Positions 32,346 to 43,667 of a stretch of DNA of 56,983 nt are shown piece after piece; within the stretch, counting starts at the first letter, position 1, and each line of letters starts with the position of its first letter. A program made the position numbers and the translations under genes. A model generated the notes under the pieces. That model worked only from the letters and a program-made list of their open reading frames with translations. It had not been told where the DNA came from and made no database searches. Source of the stretch: JAYUDN01 sp043739785 (GTDB lineage: Bacteria > Patescibacteriota > Gracilibacteria > BD1-5 > UBA2023); assembly GCA_043739785.1 (NCBI GenBank), contig JAYUDN010000047.1, forward strand, positions 1 to 56,983, written 5' to 3'.

Positions 32346-33125
32346 ATGTCTACTCGAGAAGAAGAACTTCTTGCTGAAATAACCGTTCTCAAGCGAAAAC
32401 TTGAGAATTCTTCACTTTGGATGAAACGACAGGTTCAAGAATCCATCAAGGTCGTAGCGACCGAACGCGTGAAGAAATTTAGTCGACATACCTTTCAGAA
32501 TAACCTTGAGCGAGATCAACTCGTACTTCTCGAAAATTCTATAGAAAACTGCTTTGGAAACCTCCTCCTATCGGCTCCTCCGAAGACGGTAGAACGTCTT
32601 ATCGATGCAGAGTTACAGTGGTTTACCCTTCAGAAGTATCCACAGATGGATGGCGCGGCGATGTCAATGAGCTACCAGAAGATATTCGATGCTTCAGTCG
32701 AAATGTATATCGCAGAACCATTTCGACAATACGTACGTCAGAATAAGATCCTGCTACGAAACCATCTGGATTCTGGCATTGAAGTAGATATCGAAAATGT
32801 CATCTACAAGGGATATAATCTTTCCAGTGGGCGCCTCTATCAGATTATTTGTGAGATGAAAGCCTGAACCCCTCCGACTCCATTTCTTGAACTCTTGCAG
32901 AAGTTCTTGCTTTCCGAAAATCAAAAAATGCATGAAACGCTCTTGGGTGATGATTTTCTCGTTCCATTCCAGGCGATTATCGAGATGGAAATATTTTCGA
33001 AGAAGCGCCACGAAAAGAAGGTCTCATTTATCGAAGCAAAGAAAACTCGAGCCATTATGGTGGGGAACCTCCAGGTCAAGAACTCACTCCTTGGTCTTCT
33101 TTTTATGTCGAATCGACTGGTATAG
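32346..33125 (+). CDS. Unrecognised soluble helical protein
   Basis: 259 aa, no membrane segment or signal. The N-terminus (TREEELLAEITVLKRKLEN) looks like a coiled coil. The rest is helical, rich in Gln, Glu and Lys, with blocks such as KTVERLIDAELQWFTL and KVSFIEAKKTRAIM. One TGA is read as Gly. It follows the mutase by 38 bp on the same strand and precedes ruvC by 232 bp. I do not recognise a family. Confidence 0.6.
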
Positions 33126-33357
33126 TCTTCATGGAGAGTTTGTGATGAGAGCGAATCGAAGTACTATTCTAAGTGTTTTGGATTTACAGTATCCGAAACA
33201 TATATACATTAATTGTGGCATATTTTCAGAGGAAAACTTCAGATATTTCAGTTTTTCTATATAATTTCAGCAGTAAAACTTTCCTGTTTTTTTCATTCTT
33301 GATTTTTATAAATAAGAATTCATTTCCGTTATTCGTCATTCATTTATTCTTTACACT

Positions 33358-33828
33358 ATGCTCATCCTCTGACTTGATCCATGAACGGCGACGACCGGAT
33401 TTGCTTTGATAGAAAAGGAAGGAAAGACGGTGCGCGTGGTCGAGTATGGAGTGATCGAAACGAAGGCGTGACTTCCTCTTTCGGAGCGACTCGTACAGAT
33501 TGGACAAGACCTCGAGTGACTCATCGAAACGTACCAACCTGTCATTTGCGGGATAGAAAGACTTTTTTTCCTACGAAATGTAACCAATGGGATCGAGGTC
33601 GCCCATGCTCGGTGAGTCATGCTCTATACACTCGCTCGACGAGGGATTTCTGTGATCGAGTATACTCCACTTCAAGTGAAAAAATGAATCGCTGGCGATG
33701 GATTCGCCAAAAAGCCTCAGGTCCAGAAAGCCCTGAAAATGATCCTCAAACTCACTGAACTTCCGAAGCCAGATGATGCCGCAGATGCTCTTGCTATAGC
33801 CTACATTGCGTCATTGCACATACGGTAG
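33358..33828 (+). CDS. ruvC: Holliday junction resolvase RuvC
   Basis: 156 aa. MLILGLDPGTATTGFALI contains the first catalytic Asp (Asp7); CGIERLFFLRNVTNG gives the Glu; YTPLQVKKGIAGDG the substrate loop; KPDDAADALAIAYIAS the last two acids. RuvC cuts four-way DNA junctions. Both glycines of GLDPG are TGA, so the gene is invisible with the standard code. The stop codon TAG lies inside the first unit (GGTAGAAAT) of a 9-nt array, which may have set the present C-terminus. Confidence 0.94.
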
Positions 33829-33913
33829 AAATTATAGAGAAGGTAGAAACGGTAGGAACGCTAGAAACGAAAGAGGCGGTAGGGAAGATAGGAACGGTAG
33901 TGAAGATATTGAG
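33824..33913 (+). repeat. Degenerate 9-nt tandem array after ruvC
   Basis: Ten units of 9 nt in phase: GGTAGAAAT, TATAGAGAA, GGTAGAAAC, GGTAGGAAC, GCTAGAAAC, GAAAGAGGC, GGTAGGGAA, GATAGGAAC, GGTAGTGAA, GATATTGAG. It is the same unit as the array at 29308 and overlaps the ruvC stop codon. Confidence 0.85.
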
Positions 33914-34070
33914 GAAGACCAAACTTGTTTGATAAGAGAGAAAGAAACAGAAAATATAACCTGATTGGAGCTCAAAATAATAGGTCTTTGGGTTCGAAAG
34001 TAATTCCCATATATTTCCTTGCTTTTGGCTCACCATTCTCTATAATTCTCTCAAACGCTAATCGCTCACT

Positions 34071-34850
34071 ATGCCATTCCTCCAGGCTCTTGCAGAAACA
34101 TTTCAAGTAACAGAGTTCGATGTTCTTTTTTTTGTGTTACTCCTCCTATTTGTCCTTGTGGCATACTATTTTTTATCACTTCACCGAATCTATGAAGCCG
34201 CTTTCGGAGCGCTCGTGGGTCTCGGTATCTATATACTACTCTCCGTTCTCCTGATTGGGAATCCAACCCTCGGTACTCAGGGCGGACTCTTCCCGTTCGG
34301 ACTTTCCGTCTTTTTTGTCAGCGCTTCTATCTACCTCGTCTTTATCCTTCCTATTCTTTTTTCGCTTCATGGTGGGTTGCGTCTTTCTGAGCCCGAGAGT
34401 CCACTCCTTTATACTATCCAGTATATCATGATTGCAAGCGTTCTCATATATATCCTTTTTTCGATACTTCTCTATAGTGTAGAACAGGCTTATATATTCA
34501 AAGTAGGAAATATTTTTAGCATCATCAAAGATACTGCATACTATACCGATATCATCAAAGTATCGAAAGTGTATGCCTATATTATGAGCCACCAGGATGT
34601 CATTATACCGCTTGCGGTTATTATGATGCTCTATAAAATCATGCTCTCGAATCTCGTCAATGCAGCGGTTCTCTCTATCTGGTATAACCTCTCAAATGTC
34701 TGATTCTACCGTCAAAAGGATGATGGACACTACCGAGTCGAATTCCATGAAGTAGGAGGAGGGTGACATGGCGATGTACATACGGATCATCACGGAGAGT
34801 CTCCAGCATCTGACCATGCCACTCCTGCTTGAGGCCATGGAGGTCACTAG
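34071..34850 (+). CDS. Polytopic membrane protein with His-rich tail
   Basis: 259 aa. Six or so hydrophobic helices fill residues 15-210 (VLFFVLLLLFVLVAYYFL, VIIPLAVIMMLYKIML). After a TGA-encoded Gly the last ~45 residues are soluble and His/Gly/Asp-rich (HGDVHTDHHGESPASDHATP), with ten or more histidines, so metal binding is likely. No family is recognised. The next gene starts 72 bp downstream on the same strand. Confidence 0.65.
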
Positions 34851-34922
34851 TAATGGAGAGCCACAATTTTAAAAAGACCATTACATTTCTATCCTCGAAA
34901 CCAAGCAATTTACCCCTTCCCT

Positions 34923-35846
34923 ATGTCAGAACCCATTCGATTCGAAGAAACTATTCTCTATAAGACCCACCGACATCCCATCCTGATGGTGACGACTATT
35001 GTCAAACAACTCCTCTATATTGGACTTCCTGTGATGCTGGTAACCTACTTTCTTTCGAATTTTTCTCTTGGGATTACGATATTTCTTTTTCTCCTCGTCG
35101 CCCTCGGTATATCGCTCTATCAGTACTATCTTTGGTCACTTTCGTGGCTCCTGATCTGAAACCAAAAGGTAACCCTCTTTGTTCGAAATGGGATTTTTTC
35201 TCAGTACTCGATGAATATCCGTCATAGAAATATCCGAGACTGTGCTTGTAGTAAAAATAATATGTTCTCCTATCTTTTCAAGTATGGAACTTTGTTTTGT
35301 CGATCCAGCGGTACGGACGGTGATTTTTCTGCGACGTTTGTCCCGAAAGTAGGGAAAGTATACGCACTTATCAATGCCCTTTCTCGATATAGTGATGATG
35401 ATCGAGAGGGGATAAAGTCGATCGAAGCCCTACATTCGCATCACATCACCAAAGAATTTCCACTTCAATGAGAAGAGTCAAGCATTGAAGCCAATACACA
35501 AACTCTCCTTTCGCTTGGATGAATAACGGGAGTAGTGACTCTCACTGATCTTGATAAAAAATACATCCTCAACCATGAAGAACCGAGAAACCATGGTGTG
35601 TTTGAGACATTGAAATATAAACAAGTACTTTGTTTTACGCATGATCATAACTTCCGTGAAGCTTCTGGAACCCTTTCAAAAACGAATGCAAGGGGAGAAG
35701 TCTCTTTTCCAGGTGTTCCATTCCCTGAAGTCAGTGGTAAAGATGTTATCAGCGCCTCACCGAGCACCCTCATTCACCAGTATCTTTCCAAAAAATTTGA
35801 ATATATAACACCAGATGAGGCGACGGTTCTCGTTGGGTGGAACTAG
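34923..35846 (+). CDS. Membrane protein with bPH2-like domain
   Basis: 307 aa. Two hydrophobic helices (TIVKQLLYIGLPVMLVTYFL and ITIFLFLLVALGISLYQYYL) are followed by LLIGNQKVTLFVRNGIFSQY and IRHRNIRDCACSKNN, the strand pattern of bacterial PH (DUF304/bPH2) domains that follow a membrane pair. The C-terminal ~150 residues are soluble, with no assigned motif. Function of such proteins is poorly known. Confidence 0.6.
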
Positions 35847-35873
35847 AAAGTATTTCAAATACTGTTTGATGCT

Positions 35874-36920
35874 ATGCACTCCATACGTATCATTATTCAT
35901 CTCTTGTTAGTAAGTATTTCCTTCTCTTTTTTGAGTGGTTGTGAATATAGCGATCACTATGAAGAGCAAATAAAAGAGAAAAACCTTCAGATATCCATGC
36001 TATCCGATACGATTCCCTATTTCACCTGAGTCCATCTTTGGGTTTTGCCTGATTTAGAGAGACTGAAAGAACTCAATCTTGCCATTGAAAAGGCTCAAGA
36101 TCGGATATGGATAGAGATATACTCCTGGACTGAGAAGTCTCTGCTCGATGAGGTAATTGCTGCAAAGTGACGTGGGGTAGATATTCGGGTTATCCTCGAG
36201 GGGAATGTATATGGATCACCAGAAATCAATCGAAGTACGTATAAAAAACTCAAGTCGGCAGGAATCACGGTAAAGTATGCGGATAATGGCCACTTTACGT
36301 TTACGCACGCCAAATTTTGGATTATTGACAGTTCCTACTTTATTAGCACTGGGAATTTTTCACATGCGGCTTTTACCTCCAATCGTGAACTGATTCTTTC
36401 CTGACAAGATTCCGTTATCAAAAATAACCTTGAGAAAATATTCTTATCTGATTCATCGTACCATCTCTACACTGAAAAAACTATTCCTGGACTTGTGATT
36501 TCACCGATTTCGATGCGTAGCGGTATCGAAAGCCTGATGGCATCAGCAACCCAAAGTATCAATATCTACGTCCAATCTTTCACCGATGAACACCTCCTCG
36601 AGCTGCTTCAAAAAAAAGTAAATGCTGGTATTTCCGTGACGCTCTGTATGGCTGATAAGTGAGACGATGATGGATCAGATGATCTCGCCCTCAGAAAGTT
36701 ATCAGGAAGCGGTATTTTTATCAAAAAAATAAAAAAACCATACCCACACCTCAAATTCATCAATATTGATAATACGATTTGGTTTATCGGAAGTACGAAT
36801 TTGACTCAAAATGCTCTGGATAATAACCGTGAAATTTGACTCATTTTTCACCCGGAAAGTATACTGAAAGAGGATCTTCTAAAAATCCCAGTAAGCGAGT
36901 GTCCGACGAGTAAGAAGTAG
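35874..36920 (+). CDS. Phospholipase D-family lipoprotein
   Basis: 348 aa. The signal sequence ends in the lipobox FLSGCEYS, so Cys is expected to be lipidated. Two HKD motifs follow: HAKFWIIDSSYFISTGNFS (His ~145) and HLKFINIDNTIWFIGSTNL (~292), each HxKx4D with the downstream GN/GSTN turn. The pair forms one active site that cleaves or transfers phosphodiesters; PLD-like proteins act as nucleases, phospholipases or cardiolipin synthases. Surface localisation suggests an attack on or processing of outside lipids or DNA, which is an inference. Confidence 0.86.
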
Positions 36921-36947
36921 TGAGATATTTGCTATTTTGGAGGATTC

Positions 36948-39257
36948 GTGCTACGATGGAAGAAACCACATTTTATGTACGCCCGAATTTTCACTTTTAT
37001 TGCATCCTTATTTCTCTGAATTTTTATTATTTACGTCTCTTTTTCGTTTGGAGAGTCAGTAGCTCCTGTAGAAGCGACGAATAGTACGATCTATGAGACA
37101 GCACTCAGCTCCACTTGATTGAGTCTGGAACCAGTACTTCAAGCTGCCGCAAAGGCTAAACCAAATATGGAGTATTTTTCAGAGATTGATCGACTCTCCT
37201 TTGGATTTTATGAGCCAGCTCCCGGTGAAAAAATAAATGAAAGCTTTGTTTTTTCTACCGGAAATCTGATCAATAATATTACGATTCATAAATGAACCTA
37301 TATCTTTTGACTCTATAATCCATTTGCTTCCTATGATATTTCTACACCTGATTTCCGTGTAGAGCCTATTACGAATGGAAGTATCTACTTTGCGACGGAA
37401 GATGATGGTACCGTTTCCATCTTTACGCTCGACTCGGTCGTTCGACTCTACTTTCTCTCGTCTGGAAAACCCATGACGGATATGATGCTTTTTCCGGGGA
37501 ATTATATCAGATTTGATCCGACTCGGAATGCTGAACTCGAGAATGTCGATCTGTTTCGAGTGATGACATCCCTTGATGGAAGCAATCAGACATTTGAATA
37601 TGTAAATCCAAAAATCGATGGAGGGACACTCCTCGCGAACTATCGATTTAGTAATAAAAATAATCTTATCCAACTCTTCCATACCTATTTTCAAGATAAG
37701 GTAAGTAATATTGCTGATATCCGAAATAAGTATCAAAATAGTAATACTTTTTCAGCGGTGAGTAGTAGTCCACTGTTTCTTAATCCTACGAAACGAAGTC
37801 ACTACTTGCTCCTTTCCCTTTCGAGCGAACTTACAAGGATATTTTCGAACTCAAATATCAGGATAGGAACGGCTACCAAGAAAATAGGAGAAATTTATAA
37901 TAGTGCTGATAAGTACAATGTAAAAGAACCAGTAAAGGCTGTACTTGAACAGTTCATTACCGATGGAAGATTTGCTATCTATGGTGATAAGGTAAGTTCT
38001 GATTTTGATACGACCTATCTCGATATCGCTTCTATGATTGGGATTACCCCGACATCGAAACGCTCCAAAAGATTCCAGGATCTTTCGAATATTTATGCGA
38101 AAAATATTGTTTCTGGAAATAATGTAAAGGGAGCGAGTAGAGCTGATGTCTACGCTGCGACTTCGAATATCTTGGCAAATATACTGAACTCTTGAGAAGA
38201 TGATGGAACTTCAGAAAAGCTCGAACCGAAAGACTACTTCGATATCGCCATGTATAGTTATAATATCCTGGCAAAAAGCGAGTACCAAGGAAGATATATG
38301 GATGAGTTTGTCCTCGACAATAATACACATAGACTGCTTCAGACTTTTTTCCAATCAAGCTCTTTATACTATAGCTCGATACAAGATCCTGATAAAAAAG
38401 TATCTGCCTTGAAGATCTTCTCGGTCGAGTTTTACGAACATATATTTTCTGCCTTGAGCAAGGGAGTGATTGAAACCTTTACTTACACTGAGGATTGACA
38501 TGTATACCTTCGTCCAAAGTTTAAAAATAGCGATGATATTCGACATAAGATCGATATTTCTATTCTTAATGGTATAAAAGACCACATAAAAAAATGAAAA
38601 GAAATAGTAAACCTTCTCACCAAAGATCCTAAGTATCAAGAAGAAGATTCGACGAGTACGGTGGTCACACGAATCACCGAGTCCATACAGATCCTCGAAA
38701 ATTTTATCACTATGGTCGAGGACTATCGAAAGTATGTCAAAGATCCATACGAGACACTTTCTGGAGATAAATCACCAGCACCCGTTGTTCTTCCTCCTAC
38801 CGTAATATCCGACAATACTCCTATCACCCCTACTCCAACTCCAGAAGTCGTAAAAACTGAAGCCGATCCGATGATTGTTCTCAAAAAAATATTTCCTGGT
38901 ATCACCCCAGCCAATGCTCCGCTTGTCGATACGAATTATATACTTCAAGATGTTCCATTTTCTCTGGTGGATACCCATTGAGGAAAGTATGATACCATTT
39001 TTTCTGCTACCTACAGTCCAGTTACCAAGAACATAACGAATATGATCATTGAATATAAAAAGAATAAAATAAAAATCACTCCTGAAAAGCTCAATTCCGG
39101 AGTACTCAGTCGATATCTTTTATTTCTCGGAGATTACCTGGCAAAGATTCAGTCCATATCAGATACCGATTGACTTGGGTGAGGAGAGATACGTATCTCC
39201 CTTCAGGAAAATAAGGTCTATATAGGGAGTCAAGTATACTCTATCAGAGATGAATAG
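36948..39257 (+). CDS. Large exported protein of unknown function
   Basis: 769 aa from GTG 36948. That start is chosen because GGAGG (36939-36943) lies 4 nt before it, one of the few clear ribosome binding sites in the window; ATG 36975 is the alternative. LRWKKPHF precedes a hydrophobic helix (FTFIASLFLGIFIIYVSFSF), i.e. a signal anchor. The body is mixed alpha/beta with a Pro/Thr linker (PTVISDNTPITPTPTPEVVK) near 630, then a C-terminal ~120-residue beta-rich region. I recognise no family. It follows the PLD lipoprotein by 27 bp. Confidence 0.65.
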
Positions 39258-39263
39258 GAGTTT

Positions 39264-39917
39264 CTATGAAAGGTGTTGACGCTTCCAGTCCTTGATAGCC
39301 TGATGGTCTCAAGAAATGAGTATAGAAGGGACTTTTTGTTCGAGGAATACTTCAGGTCGAGTATACTGAGGATACTCTTTTTTCCGGTCGAGTGCGGTAC
39401 TAAAACTCTCCTCAACTAAGGACTCATGATCTATCACTCCCGGGATCATGCGTATTACTGCATCCATCCACACGAGGCTCGCAAGTTCTCCGCTGGAGAG
39501 CACGTACTCTCCTATAGATACCTCCTCGATATCAAAAAGTGAGAAAATACGTTCATCAATTCCTTCATAATGACCGCAAATGAGGAGAAATTTTTCCTCC
39601 CCTGAAGTGACTAAGGATTCTACGTATGCTTGATCCATCAATCTTCCACGAGGAGAAAAATATATTTTTTTCATTTCCCCATGCCGTGTAAGGATACCCT
39701 GGATAAGGTTATAGAGAGGTTCTACCATGAGTATCGTCCCCGCTCCTCATCCATAGGGACGATCATCCGATCGCCGAGTATGGCGAACGCTCCAGTCGGC
39801 TAGATTATATATAGAATAACGAAAGAGCCCCTTTTCTTGGGCTCTTCTCGTTATACTGACATTGAGATATGGTGGAAGTATTTCTCCGAAGAGAGATACG
39901 ATATGACACTCTATCAT
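39264..39917 (-). CDS. trmD: tRNA (guanine-N1)-methyltransferase
   Basis: 217 aa. DDRPYGGGAGTILMVEP, LICGHYEGIDERI, IGEYVLSSGELASLVWMDAV, IRMIPGVIDHESLVEESF and YPQYTRPEVF cover the SPOUT trefoil-knot enzyme that methylates G37 of tRNAs reading CNN codons. It is last in the operon xthA-holA-FKBP-trmD, starting 4 bp after the FKBP stop. It converges with the 769-aa gene, with only 6 bp between the two stops. Length is a little below the ~240 aa norm because the C-terminal domain is short. Confidence 0.95.
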
Positions 39918-39921
39918 ATAA

Positions 39922-40830
39922 TTAACGAACGTCTTTCACCTCGACATCAAAGGTAAGGGTCTTTCCAGCGAGAGGGTGAGTGAAGTCGATAGTGACATTT
40001 TCACCATCGATACTTACGACCTTCACAGTTCCTGCAGGAGTTTGTGCTTCTGCACCTGGGACGAAGTCTTTTCCTGAGAATGGACTTCCCTGATTGACGA
40101 CATCGAGGGTAATACCACTTGCATCCATAGTTTTGATAGTATAGATATATTGTCCTTGTGTCGCAGAAGCTCCAACCTTCTTATCTTTCTTGTAGAATGG
40201 GTTGATGACATTGTCGATCTTTAGGGTCACACTATCACCTTCCATACTAAGAACTTCAGCGGTAACACCATTGGCTCCAGTAATCTTCTTTCCAACCGTA
40301 AGCCCACTTCCTTCAGCACCAAGCTGAGCGGTTGTGACTTTTTCAGTGACGGTATCCTCGAGCTTCGAAGCTTCTTGAGTAATTGTAAAGGTAGGAGCGA
40401 TTTGTGCTTTTGGTACCTTATTCTGAACAGGACCTACACCGTAACCATCCTGTGGAGCTACGGTAATCGTCTTCTTTTCTCCTTTCTTCATTCCGATGAC
40501 TCCATCGTTGAATCCCTTAATCATTCCACCAGCTCCGACGATAAAGTCGAGAGGTTTATAGGTAGCTCCTGTTTGAGAAATACCTGCAGCCATGGCAGCA
40601 TCTTGCATGCTGGTTTCGATCACCTTCCCGTCTACAGTGAGGGTATAATCAACGCTTACTGCTGACCCAGACTGTACTACTGCTTCCGTAGTTGGAGCTA
40701 CTGGAGTGGGAGTAGGAGTTTCTACTGGAGGTTTTGGAGTAGGTCCTTTCATGGCTACTGGTTCTTCTTGTTTCGAACATGCAGAGAGGAGTATGGAACC
40801 TGTGATAAGTGCGATAGCAACTTTTTTCAT
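39922..40830 (-). CDS. FKBP-type peptidyl-prolyl isomerase lipoprotein (SlyD-like)
   Basis: 302 aa. MKKVAIALITGSILLSACSK is a lipoprotein signal (LSAC). A Pro/Thr linker leads to an FKBP domain: AVSVDYTLTVDGKVIETS, LDFIVGAGGMIKGFNDGVIG, KKTITVAPQDGYG. As in SlyD, an insert domain follows, and HPLAGKTLTFDVEVKD closes the fold. The insert region seems to be repeated (two KITGANGVTAEVLS / KDFVPGAEAQTPAG-type units), so it is longer than in SlyD. It should help fold secreted proteins at the membrane surface. An ATG 33 bp upstream is a weaker start. Confidence 0.87.
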   Translation of the reverse strand: MKKVAIALITGSILLSACSKQEEPVAMKGPTPKPPVETPTPTPVAPTTEAVVQSGSAVSVDYTLTVDGKVIETSMQDAAMAAGISQTGATYKPLDFIVGAGGMIKGFNDGVIGMKKGEKKTITVAPQDGYGVGPVQNKVPKAQIAPTFTITQEASKLEDTVTEKVTTAQLGAEGSGLTVGKKITGANGVTAEVLSMEGDSVTLKIDNVINPFYKKDKKVGASATQGQYIYTIKTMDASGITLDVVNQGSPFSGKDFVPGAEAQTPAGTVKVVSIDGENVTIDFTHPLAGKTLTFDVEVKDVR

Positions 40831-40873
40831 AAAAAAATAGGTTAAGTAAAATAACCTCGTCATTCTATGTTTT

Positions 40874-41893
40874 TTACGATTTTTGCAATCCTAAAATCCC
40901 TAGCTCTATAAAAAATATCAGTCATAACTCACTTTCATACATTCATTTTCCGCTTTTTTGTGCGATATTTGCCTTTATGAGTTTGTGGAAAAATTCTCGA
41001 ATTTTTTGTTCAGAAACCCTGGTGGAGAGTGATTTCTCTACCACAAAACTATGGATTTTCAGTATTTTTTCTATTTCTGAAGCCTTCATCGAGTGAGAAA
41101 GCGCTCGGATATACAGGGTATTTCTCAGGCTGGTAAAGAGAAATCAGAGAAAGGCATAGATATTGGTATAGGAGAGGATATTGTGGAGGGATTTTCTCGC
41201 CTTTTCTTGATTCCCAGCGTACACTTCATCCAGAAACGAGAAGATAAGCATTTCTTTTTCGAGTGAAATAAAGTCAGAAATCGTATACTGCGTATGACTT
41301 TTTCGGTAGAGAGCGATATGTTCGAGCGTCGTATGAATATCAAATGAGAGTGGTTTCGGTTCTTTTGGATTGTCGCGTGCCTCGTACGCTCAGAGGACTT
41401 CTTGGATGATACGGGTTTCGAGATCAGGAAATCGCTTTTCCCAGAGAGCTCGCGTGTACGGAGTTTCGAAGGTCTTAATGGTAGCAAGGGAGCTGAGGTG
41501 TTTATAAAGTTTCTTGGTTTTTGGTATTTGTGGGCTTACGAGAATCAGGAAATTATCATCTGGAATACTCTCAAGAATATGAAAGAGAGAAGCCTCACGA
41601 GCGTGGATATCTGCTTCATTTTCAGAATCACCAGATTCGTTATTTTCCTCCGTTTTTCTGAGTTTTATGACAAAATTCCTGACTACAAAAAGACGTTTTT
41701 CTGCCAAGAATCCTCTTGATAGGACTTCACTTTCGAGGGATTTCCAGTTGGTCGTTGCATCACTCGCATCTACTCTTGAGATATTGTGCTCGCCGTATTT
41801 TTCACCAAAAAGCGACACCTGTCTCGCAAGTGACTCCTCGAGAGAATAGGTATCGATACCAGTAAAGATGAAAATATTGGGTTTCTGGGGCAT
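40874..41893 (-). CDS. holA: DNA polymerase III delta subunit
   Basis: 339 aa. PNIFIFTGIDTYSLEESLAR is the family N-terminus (FxFxGxDxY), followed by VDASDATTNWKSLESEV, FLAEKRLFVVRNF, and SIPDDNFLILVSPQIPKTKK, then the helical collar domain. It loads the sliding clamp as part of the clamp loader. The start codon directly abuts the xthA stop (no gap). Residues around 90 carry an acidic Glu/Asn insertion (TEENNESGDSENEADIH). Confidence 0.85.
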
Positions 41894-42667
41894 CTAGATA
41901 TCGATCATGATTCATACCGGACAGTGGTCCGACCCGAGGGTTTCCGGACGGATAAAGGCGCCTCGGATCTTTTCTTTGAGTGATGCTGATACGAGGAAAT
42001 AATCAATCCGCCATCAGATGTTTCTTGCCCGAGAATTGGCAAAGTGAGACCACCAGCTGTATTGATGTTTCAGATCCGGGTACAGGTATCGAAAGGTATC
42101 GATAAATCCAGATTCGACAAAGGCTCCAAATCCAGCTCGTTCCTCGACCGTAAATCCATGTTCTCCGATATTGGCTCGAGGGTTCGCGAGATCGATCTCT
42201 TGATGGGCCACATTGAGGTCTCCACAGAAAATAACCGGCTTTCGAGATTCGAGATCTTTCACATACGCGAGAAAGGTCGCATCCCAGACTTGGCGGTAGG
42301 GAAGTCGCGAGAGGTCATCTTTCGTATTTGGTGTATAGACCGTGAGGAAGTAGTGATCCGCAAACTCGGCGACTGTAATCCGTCCCTCATCATCTTTTTC
42401 CATCTCGAGACCCATACCGTAGATGACACTCAGTGGTTTCTCCTTCGTAAAGATTGCAGTTCCCGAATATCCTTTTCGCTCAGCTGCGTGCCAGTAGACG
42501 TGGTACCCAAGACTCGCGAGTTCGAGGGGGATGGGGTTCTGTTCTTCCATCGCCTTCACTTCCTGAAGTCCGATAACATCAGGATTCTCTTCACGAAGGT
42601 AATCCAGGAATCACTTCAGTACCGCTGCACGGATGCCATTTACATTCCAGCTTACGTATTTTTTCAT
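41894..42667 (-). CDS. xthA: Exodeoxyribonuclease III / AP endonuclease
   Basis: 257 aa. KKYVSWNVNGIRAVLKG, VIGLQEVKAM (metal Glu), YSGTAIFTKEKPLSVIYGMG, YTPNTKDDLSRLPYR, FCGDLNVAHQEIDLANP, and SARNIGWRIDYFLVS with SDHCPVGI at the end give all the catalytic residues. It repairs abasic sites. TATACA 8 nt before the ATG (42676-42681) suggests a leaderless transcript that drives the whole xthA-holA-FKBP-trmD operon. Confidence 0.93.
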
Positions 42668-42784
42668 GGAGGTATTGTATAGAGAATTCTATTTTTTCAA
42701 AGGAAAAGGAAGAGCCTATTTCGTGATATTTTTCACTTTCCAGAATGTGATTCGTCTCACTTCAGTTAGAATGACAAAATTGCT

Positions 42785-42967
42785 GTCATCCCGAGGTACT
42801 CGAGGGATCCCTTAGTTCCAGAAGTAAATCTACTTTATGTCTAAAGGGATTCCTCCGCTTCACTTCCTTCGGTCGTTTCGGTCGGAATGACAAACCGGCT
42901 GTCATCCTCGCGTATGCGGGGATCCAGATTCTTGTGTTCTGGATTCCCGTTTTCACGTGAATGACAA
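42785..42967. repeat. Cluster of GTCATCCC/GTCATTCC palindromic elements
   Basis: The 574-bp gap between xthA and mscL is filled with repeats. 42785-42813 matches 47323-47351 base for base over 29 bp (GTCATCCCGAGGTACTCGAG then GGATCCCTT). AGGGATTCCTCC...CGGTCGGAATGACA (42846-42894) recurs twice near 47.3 kb. 42901-42967 is the second copy of the element at 29441. I see no gene here. Confidence 0.85.
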
Positions 42968-43032
42968 AGCATAAAAGCGATTCCTCCAGTTCACTTTCCT
43001 GTTCTTATATCCTTTCTCTCTTCGACTTTTTT

Positions 43033-43060
43033 ACCCCCCTGCCCCCCTTGGAAGGGGGGT
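43033..43060 (+). repeat. CCCCCTTCCAAGGGGG element, copy 2
   Basis: ACCCCCCTGCCCCCCTTGGA followed by AGGGGGGT; same element as at 29562 (opposite orientation) and 47447. Confidence 0.85.
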
Positions 43061-43142
43061 CAGACTACAATCCAGGTTCTCAAAAGAATAGGTTCTTCCC
43101 TCGTCAGAGCTTATCCTTGCGACTCTAAGTGATTGAAAGAAC

Positions 43143-43230
43143 CCAATAAACCAACAAACCAAAATACTAAAAAATTCCAATACTCCAATCAACCAATAAA
43201 CCAATAAACTAAAATACTAACAAACTAACA
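43143..43230. repeat. Degenerate 8-nt tandem array beside mscL
   Basis: Eleven units in an 8-nt phase: CCAATAAA, CCAACAAA, CCAAAATA, CTAAAAAA, TTCCAATA, CTCCAATC, AACCAATA, AACCAATA, AACTAAAA, TACTAACA, AACTAACA. The same class of array follows the third G-rich element at 47487. It ends 12 bp from the mscL stop. Confidence 0.75.
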
Positions 43231-43241
43231 ACGGTAGCTCT

Positions 43242-43667
43242 CTACTTTTTTAGTAAGTCACGAATTTCAGTCAAGAGTTCGATATCCGTCGGTCCAGATG
43301 GCGCTCTTTCGACTGATTTTTTTGGCATGGCTTTCGAAAGTGTTTTGACCATGAGGAAGATACAAAAGGCGATGATGAGGAAGTTGATCAATATCGTGAG
43401 GAAATTCCCATAGGCGAGAACGGCACCGGCTTTCTTGGCTTCGATAAGGGGTGCTCCATACGGGAGATTGGGATTTCCGAATGCCCAGTAGAGATTCGAA
43501 AAGTCGACATTTCCGAATATTTTTCCGATTATCGGCATGATGATATCTTCGACGAGGGATGAGACGATCTTTCCGAATGCCCCTCCGATGATCACTCAGA
43601 CCGCGAGGTCCATCACATTTCCCTTCATGGCGAAATCTTTGAATTCACCCAGTGTAGCCTTGATCAT
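43242..43667 (-). CDS. mscL: Large-conductance mechanosensitive channel
   Basis: 141 aa. MIKATLGEFKDFAMKGNVMD leads into LAVGVIIGGAFGKIVSSLVEDI (gate helix with GxxxG, one Gly is TGA) and IMPIIG, then the periplasmic loop and second helix FLTILINFLIIAFCIFLMV. The C-terminal helix ends LLTEIRDLLKK. MscL opens under membrane tension to release solutes. It is divergent from the protease gene over 93 bp. Confidence 0.95.

Noticed and set aside
39820..39850. AAGAGCCC/GGGCTCTT hairpin
   Set aside because: It is inside the trmD coding region near the start and lacks a U-run, so not called a terminator.
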